NCBI RefSeq assembly: GCF_035083965.1
Contig: NC_089735.1
Coordinates: 6,226,001 to 6,290,000 of the forward strand
Origin: Branchiostoma lanceolatum
Taxonomy: Eukaryota; Chordata; Leptocardii; Amphioxiformes; Branchiostomatidae
Direction of reading: 5' to 3'
DNA length: 64,000 nt
Below the pieces are notes generated by a model. That model ran no database searches. It saw only the letters and a list, made by a program, of their open reading frames with translations, and was not told where the DNA came from. The position numbers were made by a program, and so were the translations under genes. Shown in pieces: positions 21,851 through 34,800 of this stretch (the stretch's first letter is position 1; each line of letters begins with the position of its first letter).

Positions 21851-24690
21851 AACGATCTGATATGTTTTATTTAAAAAAATTTTGAACAGAATTCTTCCAA
21901 TAAATTTACTGCATTGGCAAAATAGTGTTTTATCAACACGAAAGGATATTATACAAAACAAACATCTGGATTCTCCTTGATTGGGTATTCACTTTTCAGT
22001 CTCATCATTGCATCAGCTGCAGTTTTTAGGAACATCGCTGAATGGGGCTGCTACACCACAAAATACATCTCCAGATTCACAGACTCAGTGCCCTTGATGC
22101 CCAACAAATTTTCATGTCACGCCATTGTACCTCGATGGGAAAAGTTCTCCATCATCAAACTTCCTGAAAATGTCATCATTCAAGTCAAATCAAATCGTTC
22201 AAATTAAATCAAATCTACTCAAATTCTGCTCCATTTTTCTTCTTGAATTACTCCCTCAACGGATGTTGAAGACAGGCTGAGCTCCTATTAAAGGCCAAGG
22301 AGGTTTAAATAGTTTTCCCTCCTTGCTAAGACCAAGCTGATTTGATTATATGAGGTGACTAGCTATAGTGGCTAAAAACTAACCACTAGCGGGTCAAAAC
22401 TGAACCACTAGCAGGTTAAAACTGAACCACTAGCGGGTCAAAACTGAACCACTAGCAGGTTAAAACTGAACCACTAGCGGATCAAAATTGAACCACTAGC
22501 AGGTCAAAACTGAACCACAAGTGGGTCAAAACTGAACCACCAGCGGGTCAAAATTGAACTACTAGTCAATGGGGGTTATATCATAAATGATATCGTTTGG
22601 GCACCCCAAAACTAATGCAATCGTGCAAGTAAAAAAGGCTGGGCCAAAAAACGTTTCATTCATTATGAAATCTAAGTGGTCAGGGATGTTGAACAAATGA
22701 CTGACCACACAGAATATGGTCAATAACTTTATACCAAACAATAAATTCTATATATTTGTTCGTTCACATCTTCTTGGAAGACTTTGCTCATGGTTCAAAA
22801 TCCCTTTTCATCTAACTTCAAAGTTGTACTGATATATATGGACAAAAAATAAGAAAAAGGCATGCTATGACATTTAATCTGTTTTCCGACTGACGTTATA
22901 TCTTGTTTGAAAATCTCATACTTGTGACATTTGGAAGCTACGTAAAGGCAAATGTAAATTATGCAAATGACCTAATTTGCATTCTATGTTAAGATAAGAC
23001 TGTCATACTTTGGACAACTTCTGTTATTTGGATTGAGATGATGAACGGAAATAATTCATGCAAATGAGAACATTATTTGCATACTTGTTCAGAAACACTC
23101 ATAATACCTCAGTCGAAATCAATTGGTGAAGGTATGAGGTCATGGAACTCTATTCTCTTTTTGAAATGATTTTTAAATGTGGCACAAAGAAAAAGAAATA
23201 ACTAAATTTCTATGAGTAACTGGGTGTTGGGATGTTGCAGTACAGGAATGTCATACTTGTGGAGTTTGGAAGTTAAGTAGTAGTCAGGTGAAAAGTCATA
23301 CAAATCGGGGATTTCGCATAATTGATTGGCAAACCTAATAGTTCAGTACTTCAATGAACTGCTAGGAACTGCTTTTTATCCATCCACTTAGCAGCCAGTG
23401 ACATTGCTGATTGCACTTGATGCATTAACCGGTATAAAGTCGCCAACAAGGCAAAGAGAAGTAGCTGCATTGTATTGAAATGTTTTATCTAAGCGTTATC
23501 GATGAATACCGGGGTATTTAAAGTTTATGTTGTGTAAAACTAAGCTATGTTTTATGGTCTAAGGCCCACAACCAACCAAGAACACAAACTGGCGGGAATA
23601 CACATTATGTTTAGTCAGCGGAAAGAGGCTGTCCTTGGGCAGAGGAGAACACTTCAAGGTCAGTCCACCAGATTGTGAGGTGAGGAAACCAATATGCGAC
23701 GTCAAACATGGATCCTGTCAACCAAAGATGCATTGTGGACAAGGCATCATGGATGGCAATGTGAGTATATTATCGTCATGTTGCCTTTTGTTATTACCTT
23801 CGCAGAAGGCTATGTTTTCGCCATCCTTCGTGTGTGTGTGTCTCTCTGTGTACACGATAACTCGAGAATGCCTAGACGCATTGTCTTGATATCATTATTA
23901 TGTATTTGGTATGTCATCTTGGCTAGATTTCTAAAATCGTTAGATTTTGAGCGGCTTTCTATGGTACTGCTGCAGAACGGTAGCTTTTGATATCTTGTGT
24001 TCTGGTTTGTGACATAGTTACTGAATCAATATGAAAAACGATGCTAACTAAGACACTGAGTATGGAAAGTCCTCCTGGTTTATTCATTCCAAAAGTCAGG
24101 CTACGAACATTTACATCTTTGGAGCAGTGAGATGATAGTGGTAAACTTAATATTTCCTGATCAAGAGAACTATATTTGTTGACAGAATTAAACTGCAGAT
24201 ATCACAAACAACGTAATTCTGATAATTTGAGATCTTGAGTGGTACAAAGGAGTTCACTTTACACTGCAATCACAAACGAGACTACAGCCTTTAGCAATAA
24301 ACTAAGACAACATCATAGCCACAAAAAATCTAACGGGAGTCGCCCAAACATAGGACGTTTTTTTACGCGCTCGAACTCACGGCGCTCCATTGCTGGTTGT
24401 CAGAGAATGGTCATGTTTTAATGAATGAATTTTGAACACATTCATCTAAAGAACATACATGGACAAGAAATGTATTCATACTGTTCATGGGCCCTTCACG
24501 CTCCGAGTTACAAGCGGCAAACGCTGTGAGACGTTTTCACGAATGTACCTTCTGATTTAGTGCTACGCCAGATAGTGTGCCTAACTTATTACGCTTTGGT
24601 AATTTTGCTCTCTTCGGAAGTTGGTGATGAAGTTAGGGAAATGTAAATAGGGCTTGAAGTCTGCTATATTCTAGCTTTCTTTTGACCGGA
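21850..24690. other. Intergenic DNA with no recognised gene
   Basis: Apart from the minisatellite at 22374 there is AT-rich sequence with repeated octamer-like ATGCAAAT motifs (22960-23080). A fragment near 23790-23880 (ACCTTCGCAGAAGGC, then GTGTGTGTG and CTCGAGAA) resembles a dispersed repeat. No open frame is convincing. Confidence 0.6.
22374..22566. repeat. 22-bp minisatellite, about 8.7 copies
   Basis: Unit AAAACTGAACCACTAGCGGG plus TC, repeated head to tail with no spacers. Variants alternate GCGGGTC and GCAGGTT in successive units, indicating that a 44-bp pair was the later unit of duplication. It lies in intergenic DNA upstream of the tetraspanin. Confidence 0.9.
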
Positions 24691-25060
24691 AAATTTTGAC
24701 TGTGTGCACTTCTAACGTCATGTGAGAAGGGCTATATCTAGCGCATCCCAGCTCATGTTTTGGCGGGAAATAGGCTACTACGCACTTTGCGCGCGACTCG
24801 ACGTACGTCTTGCATGCGACCCGACTTACAAAATCATTACGAAAAAACAACACCGCTTACATCAACAATACTCCGTCTACTTATTGGGAAATATCTTCGC
24901 CATATCTGTATTCAGTTTCCTTTCCATAGACGGTACCAATCACATGTTAGAGCGTTACAAAGCTGTGCGTTGAGTCGCCGTCCGCCACCATCGCGGCTCC
25001 AAAAAATGGCGGGAAAACAACGTTACCAGACGGCAGCGATGTTTACGTTGTTTTCTTTTG
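24690..25060. promoter_or_regulatory. Promoter-like CpG patch with E2F and YY1-type sites
   Basis: A canonical E2F site TTTTGGCGGGAAA is at 24758-24770. AAAATGGCGGGAAA at 25003-25016 combines a YY1-like AAAATGGCGG with a second E2F-like half. CpG density is much higher than in the flanks (GCGCGCGACTCGACG, GTCGCCGTCCGCC). AATAAA at 25289-25294 on the plus strand would suit a short plus transcript. It may be an upstream promoter or non-coding exon of the tetraspanin (minus) or the start of an unrecognised small gene. Confidence 0.35.
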
Positions 25061-25314
25061 TCGGTTTTCTTCTCAACAAACACTTAAAGACCCATTTTTT
25101 GTGTGTTTTATGAAGTTATATTTCTTATGTGTATGATAGTTGTATATCTGCTTGGCACAGGTCGTATATTTAGGTGTCAGGCCGTCTAGCTACGCAGTGA
25201 CCCTCTACTCAGCGTTGCCATCATCATTGTCAAAATACCATTCTCGACAAAACAAGAAATGAATATGTACACATATGTTTTGAATGCAAATAAAAATTAT
25301 GTGCATGGACTTGG

Positions 25315-25320
25315 TTTATT
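25315..25320 (-). terminator. Candidate poly(A) signal of prosaposin
   Basis: AATAAA on the minus strand (TTTATT on plus), about 560 bp downstream of the prosaposin stop codon. No other minus-strand AATAAA was noticed between the two, but variant signals were not excluded. Confidence 0.45.
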
Positions 25321-25528
25321 TATCTTCCTTATGAGCATAGTCAGTGTACACAAACACGGCGTACTTATGCATAACAAGATCACTAAAATATCCGTCCTAA
25401 GTTAGGGCGCGTCCTAAGGTAGGGCAACCCCCGTTACAACTCAAAATATTATTTCATATAGCATTCCTTCACCATCACAGATCAATTATTTTTACACCTA
25501 TAATACCAACCTAGCTGATGATCTATAT

Positions 25529-25610
25529 CTGATACTACTATTGGTAAATAATTCAAATGCAGAAACCCGGATACTACTATTGGTAAAAAATTCAAATGCG
25601 GAAACTATGA
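25529..25610. repeat. Tandem duplication of about 42 bp
   Basis: GATACTACTATTGGTAAA, ATTCAAATGC and GAAAC occur twice in succession, in the presumed prosaposin 3' untranslated region. Confidence 0.7.
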
Positions 25611-25880
25611 GTGGCAAGAAAAGTGGTGATGTTAAGTTTTCAATCTTAAGTGGACAGCGAAGATGCTTCAGTCTGTCTCTTATTCTGTAGTTCTGTAGTA
25701 GAATCTTTGATACATGTGTAAATGTGAATGGATCTGTCATCAACAATTCCTTAATAATAATAGAACAAGAGATATCCTGGGAGCATCACTAGATTACATT
25801 GAAAGATGCAGAAATATTACTATTAGCAAGCATTGCATTGATAATTTGGTTGTTGCTGGATTTCCAGAGTCGTCTGACAG

Positions 25881-28800
25881 TTAGTTCCACCAGTGAGTCT
25901 TGCAATGTTCCACAGCCTGAAAGAAACAAGATAACAAACATATTAGTCAAATTATGTCCAATCTGTAATAGTGACCGCCTCTGCATAAGGACCATCGTCC
26001 ATTGTGGTCACTGTTTGGTGACCTCTTGGGTTATTTTCTCAATTGACCCAAGCATTAAAAAATCCAGTCTATAGCGACCATGTGTCTACTGTGGCCATTT
26101 TCTATAAGTCTTTTAAGTTGTCTTATGACAGGTTTGACTGTATTGCACTTATTAGTATTGCCATGCGCAGACTTACATCACAGGCCTTGGCTTGCTCCAT
26201 CCCACTGCACCAGTACCCAGGCCCCAGGCTGCACAGGCTGTCCTTGCTGTCACACGCTCCAGCCTTCTGTAGTGACACAAGGAAAGAACGCACATCAGCA
26301 CAGTCATTTCTACTGACAAAGAATGCCAATCCACAGGTTTATTTCAAGTGTACAAAATTACCTGTTGGACATGGAAGCACAGCTGTTTTTTATTGTTTAA
26401 AAGAGCTCCATTAGTGACAGACTGACAGTACGTGTACATGATACTTCGCGACCTTGATGCGTTTTTTAAAAATTGATGGTGCAGATGATTTGATCTGTTG
26501 TGTGCTTTTCTTACCGTGCAGACAAAGTCTGGGTCAAGAGCTTGCTCAATCAGTTCTGCAATGGCATCCCCATACTGCTCCACCACAGTATGGCACTACA
26601 TGGAAAATAGTCACACATAACATAACATGAAGCAACAGACGGCGCAATATGGACTGTTCTTACAAATTCAAGCCACAAACAAGCTTAAGAAATCAAACGT
26701 CTCTTAGCTCCATGAAATATCTTAGGTTTTTGTGAGTTTCTTGTTATATTCATTGTGAATTTCTCGCTAATTCTGTCTGTGCATTTTCCTGCCAGCCTGT
26801 GGGACCAACTTTGGACCCAGGCCAAGCCAATTTTCCCATCCTGCCAATCTCCAGCTACACCATCTTCCACCTCACATCCTGTCACACTACAATATGAAAA
26901 AAACTACAGACACACACCAATACACAGACTGGAAATAACTCCTCCATTTTCACTAAGAGTAAGGCAACCATATCTTGAATGACAAGTCAGAGAAAGGTAT
27001 GCATATGGAACAACTCCTACTTTAACCTCTGAAATAACACATGTCTCCCACCTCTGTCTTGATGCTTGACGGCAGGAAGTTGCAGATCTTGTCCACCACC
27101 GCCTTGATGTCAGCCTTCGTGGAGTTCTCCTCCAGCAGACCATCCACATACTGTACCAGGATCTTACACACAGGGCACAGCTCTGAGCCCACTCCTGCTG
27201 GGAGCAAAGGGTTTCTGTTACTGTAAATCTATTTATATGATAAAATAAAAAATGTGGTTGGGGGAAAGGAGTTGTTTGCTAAATTTGATTTTAACAGTAG
27301 GAACAAACATAACAGTCTCAAATGTTAGTGATCAAATATTTGTGATGATAGAATTTTAGTGGATGAATAGTGACCCTTGAGTAGCTAATATTAAGTTACC
27401 GTTTAACTTACCAAATCAAGAACTACTGTAGCATGGTGGGTATTAAGTAAGTAACAATAGAAGATGGTCAAACTTTCAGTGTTATCAACAAAGTAAATCA
27501 AGCATCCCTACTGAAAGTAACAGCATCCCTACTGCATGCTACAGCATCTCTACTGAATGTTACAGCATCTCTACTGAATGTTACAGCATCTCTAGTGAAT
27601 GTTACAGCATCTCTACTGAAAGTAACAGCATCTCTCCTGAAAACTCTTTCTGAAGCTAAAAATACTGCTGTTGTGTGGAAAGTAGTAATGTGACAAAAAT
27701 CTTTCCAACAATCACACCTACCCTTCACAAGCCTGACAGAGTTGGATTCGTCGCACAGGCCGATGGTCTTACAGATGCGCTGGGGGTCCAGCTCCAGTTT
27801 CAGCAGCTGAATGACGGCAGGGCCGTACTCATTCACAAAGTCCGTGCACTCGTCACGAATGGTGTCGGGGAAGTGGCTGCACACCTTGTCAAGTGCATCT
27901 TGGATCTCTTTCTGATGACACATATTAGTTAGATTTGTTAGAGTGCTGAAGTTGTGCCCAGACATGCATATCTAGAAGTTCTGACTTCTGACCAAAGTTA
28001 CAATATGTGTACATAGGAGTTCCCACAGGTATACAGAAAAGTTCTAACATGTGTACAGAAAGCTCTCACATTTGTGGAGAAAATTGAAGTTCTCACACGT
28101 ACAGGAAGTTCTCACATGCTCAAGTCCTCACTCATGTACAGAATGTTCTTACATGTTCATGTTCTCACCCATGTACAGAGCTCTCACATGTTCATGTTCT
28201 CTCATGTACGAAAAGTTCTTACATGTTCAAGTTCTCACTCATTTACAGAGAAGTTCTCACATGTTCAAGTTCTCACCCATATACGGAGAAGTTCTCACAT
28301 GTTCAAGAGAAGTTCTTGCTTGTTCAAGTCCTCACTCATGTACAGAGAAGTTCTCACATGTTCAAGTTCTTGCTAATGTACAGAAAGTTCTCACTCATGT
28401 ACAGAAAGTTCTAACCTCGGTGGAGTTGGCACTCAGCTCTTCATCCACAAGCTGCATGACGAACTCACAGATGACACACCCCACCGACTGTCCCACCTCC
28501 TCTGTCTGGACCACCTCCTTAGCAGGCAGCAGCTCAGCCATGCTCAGGGCCTGCAGGGAGGGGCAGAAGCCGACGGCCTGGCACACCTTTTCTGGATCCT
28601 ATCAAATACAAACAGCATTTTGTTACTCCACACAGTAATGAGGGATAGAAGAAAGCTGTTTCTATCTAGAGGGTCCGCATCGGGGGATCCTGACAAACCT
28701 TTTTAACAAAAAAAGACAGATAATGGAAAAAAAAGTAAAGTGATATACACAGCTGCATGCCTTTACCAGTAAGTGAGAAAATGCATCAACGTACCAGTTC

Positions 28801-31800
28801 TTGCTCTAAGAGGTTGAAGATGATTGGTCCATATGTGTCCATCAGGCTGTCACACTGTAGATACAAAGCAACAATCGTCAACTATCATAATGCTAAATGC
28901 AGCTTGAATTCCACAGATTATCTTGTGACAATGAAGAATTACTACAGGAGAATCCTAGTATATACAACAACCAATGAATATTGAGCGTAGGTCTATACAA
29001 TCATTTGGGGGTGGGGGGATGGTTATTACAGCAAATCAAATACTTTAGCAGGGCTTCCCTTTTTTTGGTTTCAAACAATTAACAATTAGTTGATGAAGGT
29101 GCAGTACAAGACGGCAAAATGTGTCTGTTGCAGTTATGAATTGAAAGTTAATAGTTATTTTAACAACTTACTTCTGCCTCCAAACCACCAAGACGTGAGC
29201 AGAAATCGTCCTTGAGAAGTTTGATAAGCTGTGCCTGCAAAAAAATTTAGAGAAGTCCATCTATACTATAGAATCCTCTTCATCAAGTTACAAAATATAC
29301 AGCATCGCAAAAGCCTCTTCATCAAACTATTGAACCATATTCAAAAAGTGGAAGTGAAATTCGAAAGCAACCAGAAAAAAATCACTCTCGAGTTTCAGCA
29401 TACTGAAGTTCTCGTTTCTTTCACTGTAACTTTAAGTTCACTGTTTTCACTGTCACCACTGGACCGTGAACTTATCATCACAGTGAAAAACCTATTCATG
29501 ATTCCTTCACACATCCTTTCTGTAAATCACTTGCTACCACCGTGAAGTTAAAGTTCAGTGAAAATGTCCATTTTTCTTACACCGTGAAATTTTGCTACCG
29601 TGAACTTAAAGTGAATTACAGTATCTTAGAAGATATATACAGTATATATATAAACGTATATCTTTTTTACCCTATAGCATATTTCTCAAAAAGTTTACTA
29701 CACATGAACTATACTCTTTAACATTCATGCAGCAGATAAACCTACCTGTGTGGCATTGTCTGCTACGTAGTCGTGGGCCTTCTGCATGACTTGCTTGCAG
29801 TCATCACAGATGCTGTTTGGTCCCTTCTGCGTCTGTACCCAAAAGTTAACAACTTTCAACATCAAAATGTACTAACATAATTCAACCCCACGGTACATGA
29901 TTCTACCACTCTAAAAAGATACGTCTAAACAGATCTCCAACCCAACGTCTCCAAGTATAATGCACTCCTGTATATCTAATCTGTGCATACCTGTGGGGCG
30001 CTGCACTGGAGATCTTTCAAACCCACTGTTTTTCAAATTGGCAGATTTATGTAACCCAGCAGATTAAACAAGCTGAGTAGGAGACACCTCATCTTATCAT
30101 TTCTGTCTACATGTACATGAATCATACCAGAACACTGGTTCAAAAATTTATTGTGATATACGTTTAAAAAAACAAGGAAAGGCCTTTATCTGAATTTTCA
30201 GGACGGTGCAAGGCAAAGATGCAATATCCCAGTGTGCATCAGACTTTTTTCGAGGCATTTTCTTTTGAAAATTACAAGTGATGTTTCAAGATACATAAAA
30301 ATAGTTCTTGCATTTGTGACGTTAAAGCAATGCTTTTTGCCATCTTAATAACTAATTACTACAGGAAAACAATCTTGAAGTGTATTCCTATACACGCGTA
30401 TTTCTGGCTTAATACATTGCATAATTATGTAAAATCACTAACTTGATTCAGTATCGTACTACTATACAGGTGAAACTGAAAGAATGCACAAGAGTTCAAC
30501 TGACTGAAGTTTGACCCATACCTCCCGAAGCCTTGCAATGAAGTCAGATGTAGGGCACAGCTTGATGGCCTTACACACGGTATCAGGATCCTATAGGGTA
30601 GAAAGAACAGTGTTAAGGTGGTCTTGTGGTTAGGGTTGTTGACGAAATCTGAAGGTTCTGGACTCAAATCCCTAGCGAACACAAATGTTGTGCCCTTGCG
30701 AAAGGCACTTAACACCCCTTTTTTCAAATGATTGAGTGAAAATAAATACCTAGGTTAAGGACATTGTATTCCACTTGCATGCTCTATTAATATCCAGCAA
30801 AAAATCCGAGAAGCAAGATATCAAATTGGTAAGGCTGTATATACAATAAAAGGCAACCTGTGTAATATAGCGCTATAGTGTTATTCCAAATAGCAAGTAG
30901 ATGCAGTTGGTTACGGATTGAGCTCGAGATATATAGACTTACCAACTTTGACTCCAGAAGCTGGAAGATGACGGGTCCAAATGTGTCCATGGTACTGTTG
31001 CACTGAGGAGCAATACAAAAACAGCATGATTTTGATTGCTTAACAAATGTACTACTTATCATGCAATATCAACTTCTGTGTAAAGCCTGCTTTTGTGTGA
31101 GAAACATTATTATATTCATTATGGATAACATTCAACAATATACATTACTATCCATTGGCTGTCTCCAGGACCCTTCCCTCTCTCCCAGCACAGATTAAAA
31201 AATTCATTCATCCGTCCCAAAAATCTTAACTTCACGGCATGAAACTGACAACAAATATCAAGAAGATGGGCTTCCAAACAATGAGTAGGATGGAAAAAAT
31301 TCTAAAGCTGGAGCCCTGATTCAGACAGCACATTGATACACATGTGTCGTTCTTCATCCTCAGAAATCTGTTCATGTGTGGTTCATGTTATTACACTCTT
31401 ACTTTTATCTTAAACCAAGTCTTGAATGTACAGAGGTAATTTTGATGCAGATCAAACAGAAACTAAGACAATACTGCCCAGCTTGTATACATGTCACAGA
31501 AGAGATTGGGATCCAGGACAATTGCAGATTGTCCAATGACAGATTGGAATCAAAATCTCTCCTAGGCATTGGAATTGGATCTGTCCCAGACTCCCAGTAC
31601 GAACTAAAATCTGTTTTGATTTAATTTCAATTGGATCTGCCCTAGGATAATCCACGATTCAAGTGGGTTAATCCCTAACTCAAACCCTCACCCAACCCAA
31701 TCTGTGTTTAATTTAGTAGACTAGTAGACTCACCTCTGCAGCCAGGCCTCCAAGCTTTGCACACAGATGTACTTTCAGGTAATCTATCACCTCTGCCTGT

Positions 31801-34800
31801 TGATGATGCAAAAACAAAATTCAGGTAGTGGCCATATTGAACATTTCAATTCAGATATACAGCAATTTTTTTCTCACAGAGCAATTTCTTTCAAAAAACA
31901 TGTATTACTATTGATAAGACATTGAATTGGATCTGAAATACATACAGAACAAACAAAAGATGAGACTGTATTTTGACTAAGACAAAAATCGGAAAACGGC
32001 TACTAATGGCAGAAGCCTTCCAGAGTCGAAAGAGAAGATGTTGATGGACAAGAATAAAGAATTCATTGTTTGGTATGCCATATTCTGTGTTCAGTCATTT
32101 TTTCAACCTTACAGACCACTTAAATTTCATAATAAAGTCAACTTCTTTTTTGGTCCAACTTCTTTTCTTTCGCACACTTGCATCAGTTTTGGGGTGCCGA
32201 GAGTATGTCATCCACACACCTACCTCACTCTTGTTGCTTTTGATCAAGGCCTGAACCTCTGTCATGACCAGCTTGCAGTCATCACACAAGTCATTTGGTT
32301 GCTGTGGAAAGCCCAACAATAATCAGTCAATGGCAAAAGCAATGACAAATGCAAGACTCTTTGCAACTTGTGGCACTTTGCAACTTAAGGTGGAAAGGAG
32401 GCCTTGTGGTTAGGATAGTTGACTCAAAACCTGGAGGTACTTCGTTTGAATCCCTGACAAGTCCCGATGTTGTGCCCTTAAGAAAGACACTTAACACCAA
32501 ATTTTCTCAATTAACTCATGCGTAAATGAGTACCTAGCTATGGTAAGGGACGTCTCTTGGGACATTGAATGGAGGGGAGCCACACCTCAAGCATGCTAAA
32601 GAACCCACAACACTTATTGGAAAGAGTAGGGGATCATCAACGACTGACACAGCCGAGGACCTCACCTGTTTGACTGGTTTGATCGGCTTCTGCACCAGTG
32701 AAATGGTAGCATTCTTGCACAGTCCAATGGCCTTGCAGATCTTGTCAGGGTCCTGAAAAAACATTAGAGCAAGCATTTCGTTTAAAGCACAAGTCCCCAA
32801 GGAACTCTATGACATTAACATGTTATAAAAAAATACAAAAATGTAGTAGGTTGCTCTTCAGCCAAAATGATATGACCCTTCAGACTTACAATTTTCTGCT
32901 CCAGAAGCTTGTATATGATAGGTCCATAGGTGTCCAAGGTAGTGTTGCACTGGGGACAGAAATATATTTAAGTCCATGCTGACATTGGACATAGAAAATC
33001 TCAAAAAATAATATCACAAAGTATATAATAAAGCAAAAGTGCATACAAATACCTATTGGGACCAAACAGGCGACACTATAAATCCTCCTATTTGTTACAA
33101 TGTTAGACAGCAGGGAGAAGGTTAAGGAATATGCCAAGTAACAATGGCAACCGTTACAGTAATAATGGTAAAATAAACTCACAGCAGCTGCAAGGGCACC
33201 CAACTGCATGCACAAATGCTCTTTCAAATACTCAACAACTTGTGGCTGTGAAAGGAAGAAATACATTAAAATATGTAACGTTAAACTGCCATTAATATTC
33301 ATCTGTTGAGATCATATATATGTCATTTCAAATGACAGCATGATCAAGATATCTCTCATGAAACACCCCAGATATAAAAAGTTTAGATAAATGTTTTATA
33401 TTATTATATTATAAGTGCATCATAATGGATTACAAAACCCTGCATTGGAGATCTCTTAAGATCAGCATTTTAGCAGACATTAGATAACCTAATTGACAAA
33501 CACAACAAGACAACAAAATACATTGCAGATGTTCTTGGGCCTCCTATAAAATAGACGAAAAAGGAGATTTGGGTGACAATGCAGAGGTAATAAGATGGAT
33601 GTAAGAAAAGAACAAACCTCAGTTGTATTCTTGTCAATCAGTTCTTTGGCCTTGGTCACAGCAGCCTCACACTCGGGACAGAGGTCCAGGGGCTAAAAAA
33701 AGAAGATTAATATCAATGCGTCTTAAAAGCACAAAACAGACTGTTCAAAAGGATTTATGATTTCAAACAGATGTCATATCACTAGCTCGAGTACCAACCG
33801 CAACTTATAATGCAAGAGAAATGCATTTTTATCACTGTTGCAATGCATGGAAAACACATAAGCTAATGCTGCCAAAGTTCCGTACAATTTACAAAATGCT
33901 ACTGTTAGCTTTGTAGCAGTCAACCAAAACATCTTACGTGGTACCCACCTCTATAGACTCTGTAAAAAGAGTACAAATGACAACTATAGCTACTTTACCT
34001 TCTCAGGAGCAGGTTTTTTAGGCAGTTCCTCTTCTTCCTGGCACAGTTTCAGAGCCTCACACACCGCTTGGGGATCCTGTTCACAAAACAAACCAACATT
34101 ACTGCACCTGAGCCAAGGAAGTGACAACGACCAAATCAGTAAAACATTCCAAAACAACAGCCACTGGCAAAATAAATTATTGACATTCCTTACCAGTTCG
34201 GACTTCAGGAGTTGTATGACTTCAACTCCGTATGTCTCCACCAGGGTCTTGCACTATTTAGAAAACAAGAAATGTCCTTATTAATCAAAACTACAATGTG
34301 TATTCTTCAAAACACAATGTTAAAAACGTTTTTATGAAGTTCATTGATTTCATGATGATTTTCAATGCATCAAGCCTGCAGACATACTGTAAATGCAGTG
34401 ATCTAATTCATGGTAGGGAGAAAATGGAGTGTTTGCAATGGTTTCGCAGTTGAAACGAGGTGGTAGGTGGGCAGAAGACAAAAGAAGCATTTTTGCAGTG
34501 GTTCTAATTTTGTGGTGAAAAGGTTACCGTGAAAATCATGAACATCAAACCACTGCGAACTTAACGTTGAATACATTTACAGTATATTTTGTCTTCCCTT
34601 GTGATACTACAGTAACTATTGTTTCAAGTATGAACTCAAAGATACTTGCAAAGTCTTGATTTTCAACATGGCATGGGACCTTGGAAAGTGTTACTGACCG
34701 AATCTTGTAGTGGCCCTGGCAGAACAGCGCAGGCCTTCTCCACCACATCCAGAATCTCCTCCTGAACACAGAAACAAAACAATCAAGTTGGCTTCAATTT

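Larger units (their letters stand above)
26515..27911 (-). other. PSAP: Prosaposin saposin-B domains 5 (second half) and 6 (exons 19-21)
   Basis: Exon 19 (190 bp) encodes the rest of domain 5 ([25 protein letters not shown]) without the internal introns found in domains 1-4. Domain 6 starts in exon 20 ([21 protein letters not shown]) and ends in exons 21-22 ([19 protein letters not shown]). The exon 19/20 intron is the only one inside the domain region not in phase 0. Confidence 0.88.
30522..32301 (-). other. PSAP: Prosaposin saposin-B domain 3 (exons 11-14)
   Basis: Residues about 247-336: [25 protein letters not shown] and VCKAIKLC. Exons are 78-63-60-69 bp with phase-0 borders. Its second and third exons resemble those of domains 2 and 4 most closely. 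Confidence 0.88.

Noticed and set aside
22374..22566. Regularly spaced short repeats that could look like a CRISPR array
   Set aside because: The units are contiguous 22-bp copies without spacers in a eukaryotic genome; it is a minisatellite.
26685..27021. Frames near prosaposin exons 20-21 that read like extra coding sequence
   Set aside because: They lie within an intron, have no saposin cysteines, and the exon 20/21 join is in frame without them.
28051..28638. 195-codon plus-strand frame rich in SHMFKFS-type repeats
   Set aside because: It is the antisense reading of the donor-like minisatellite plus prosaposin exon 18.
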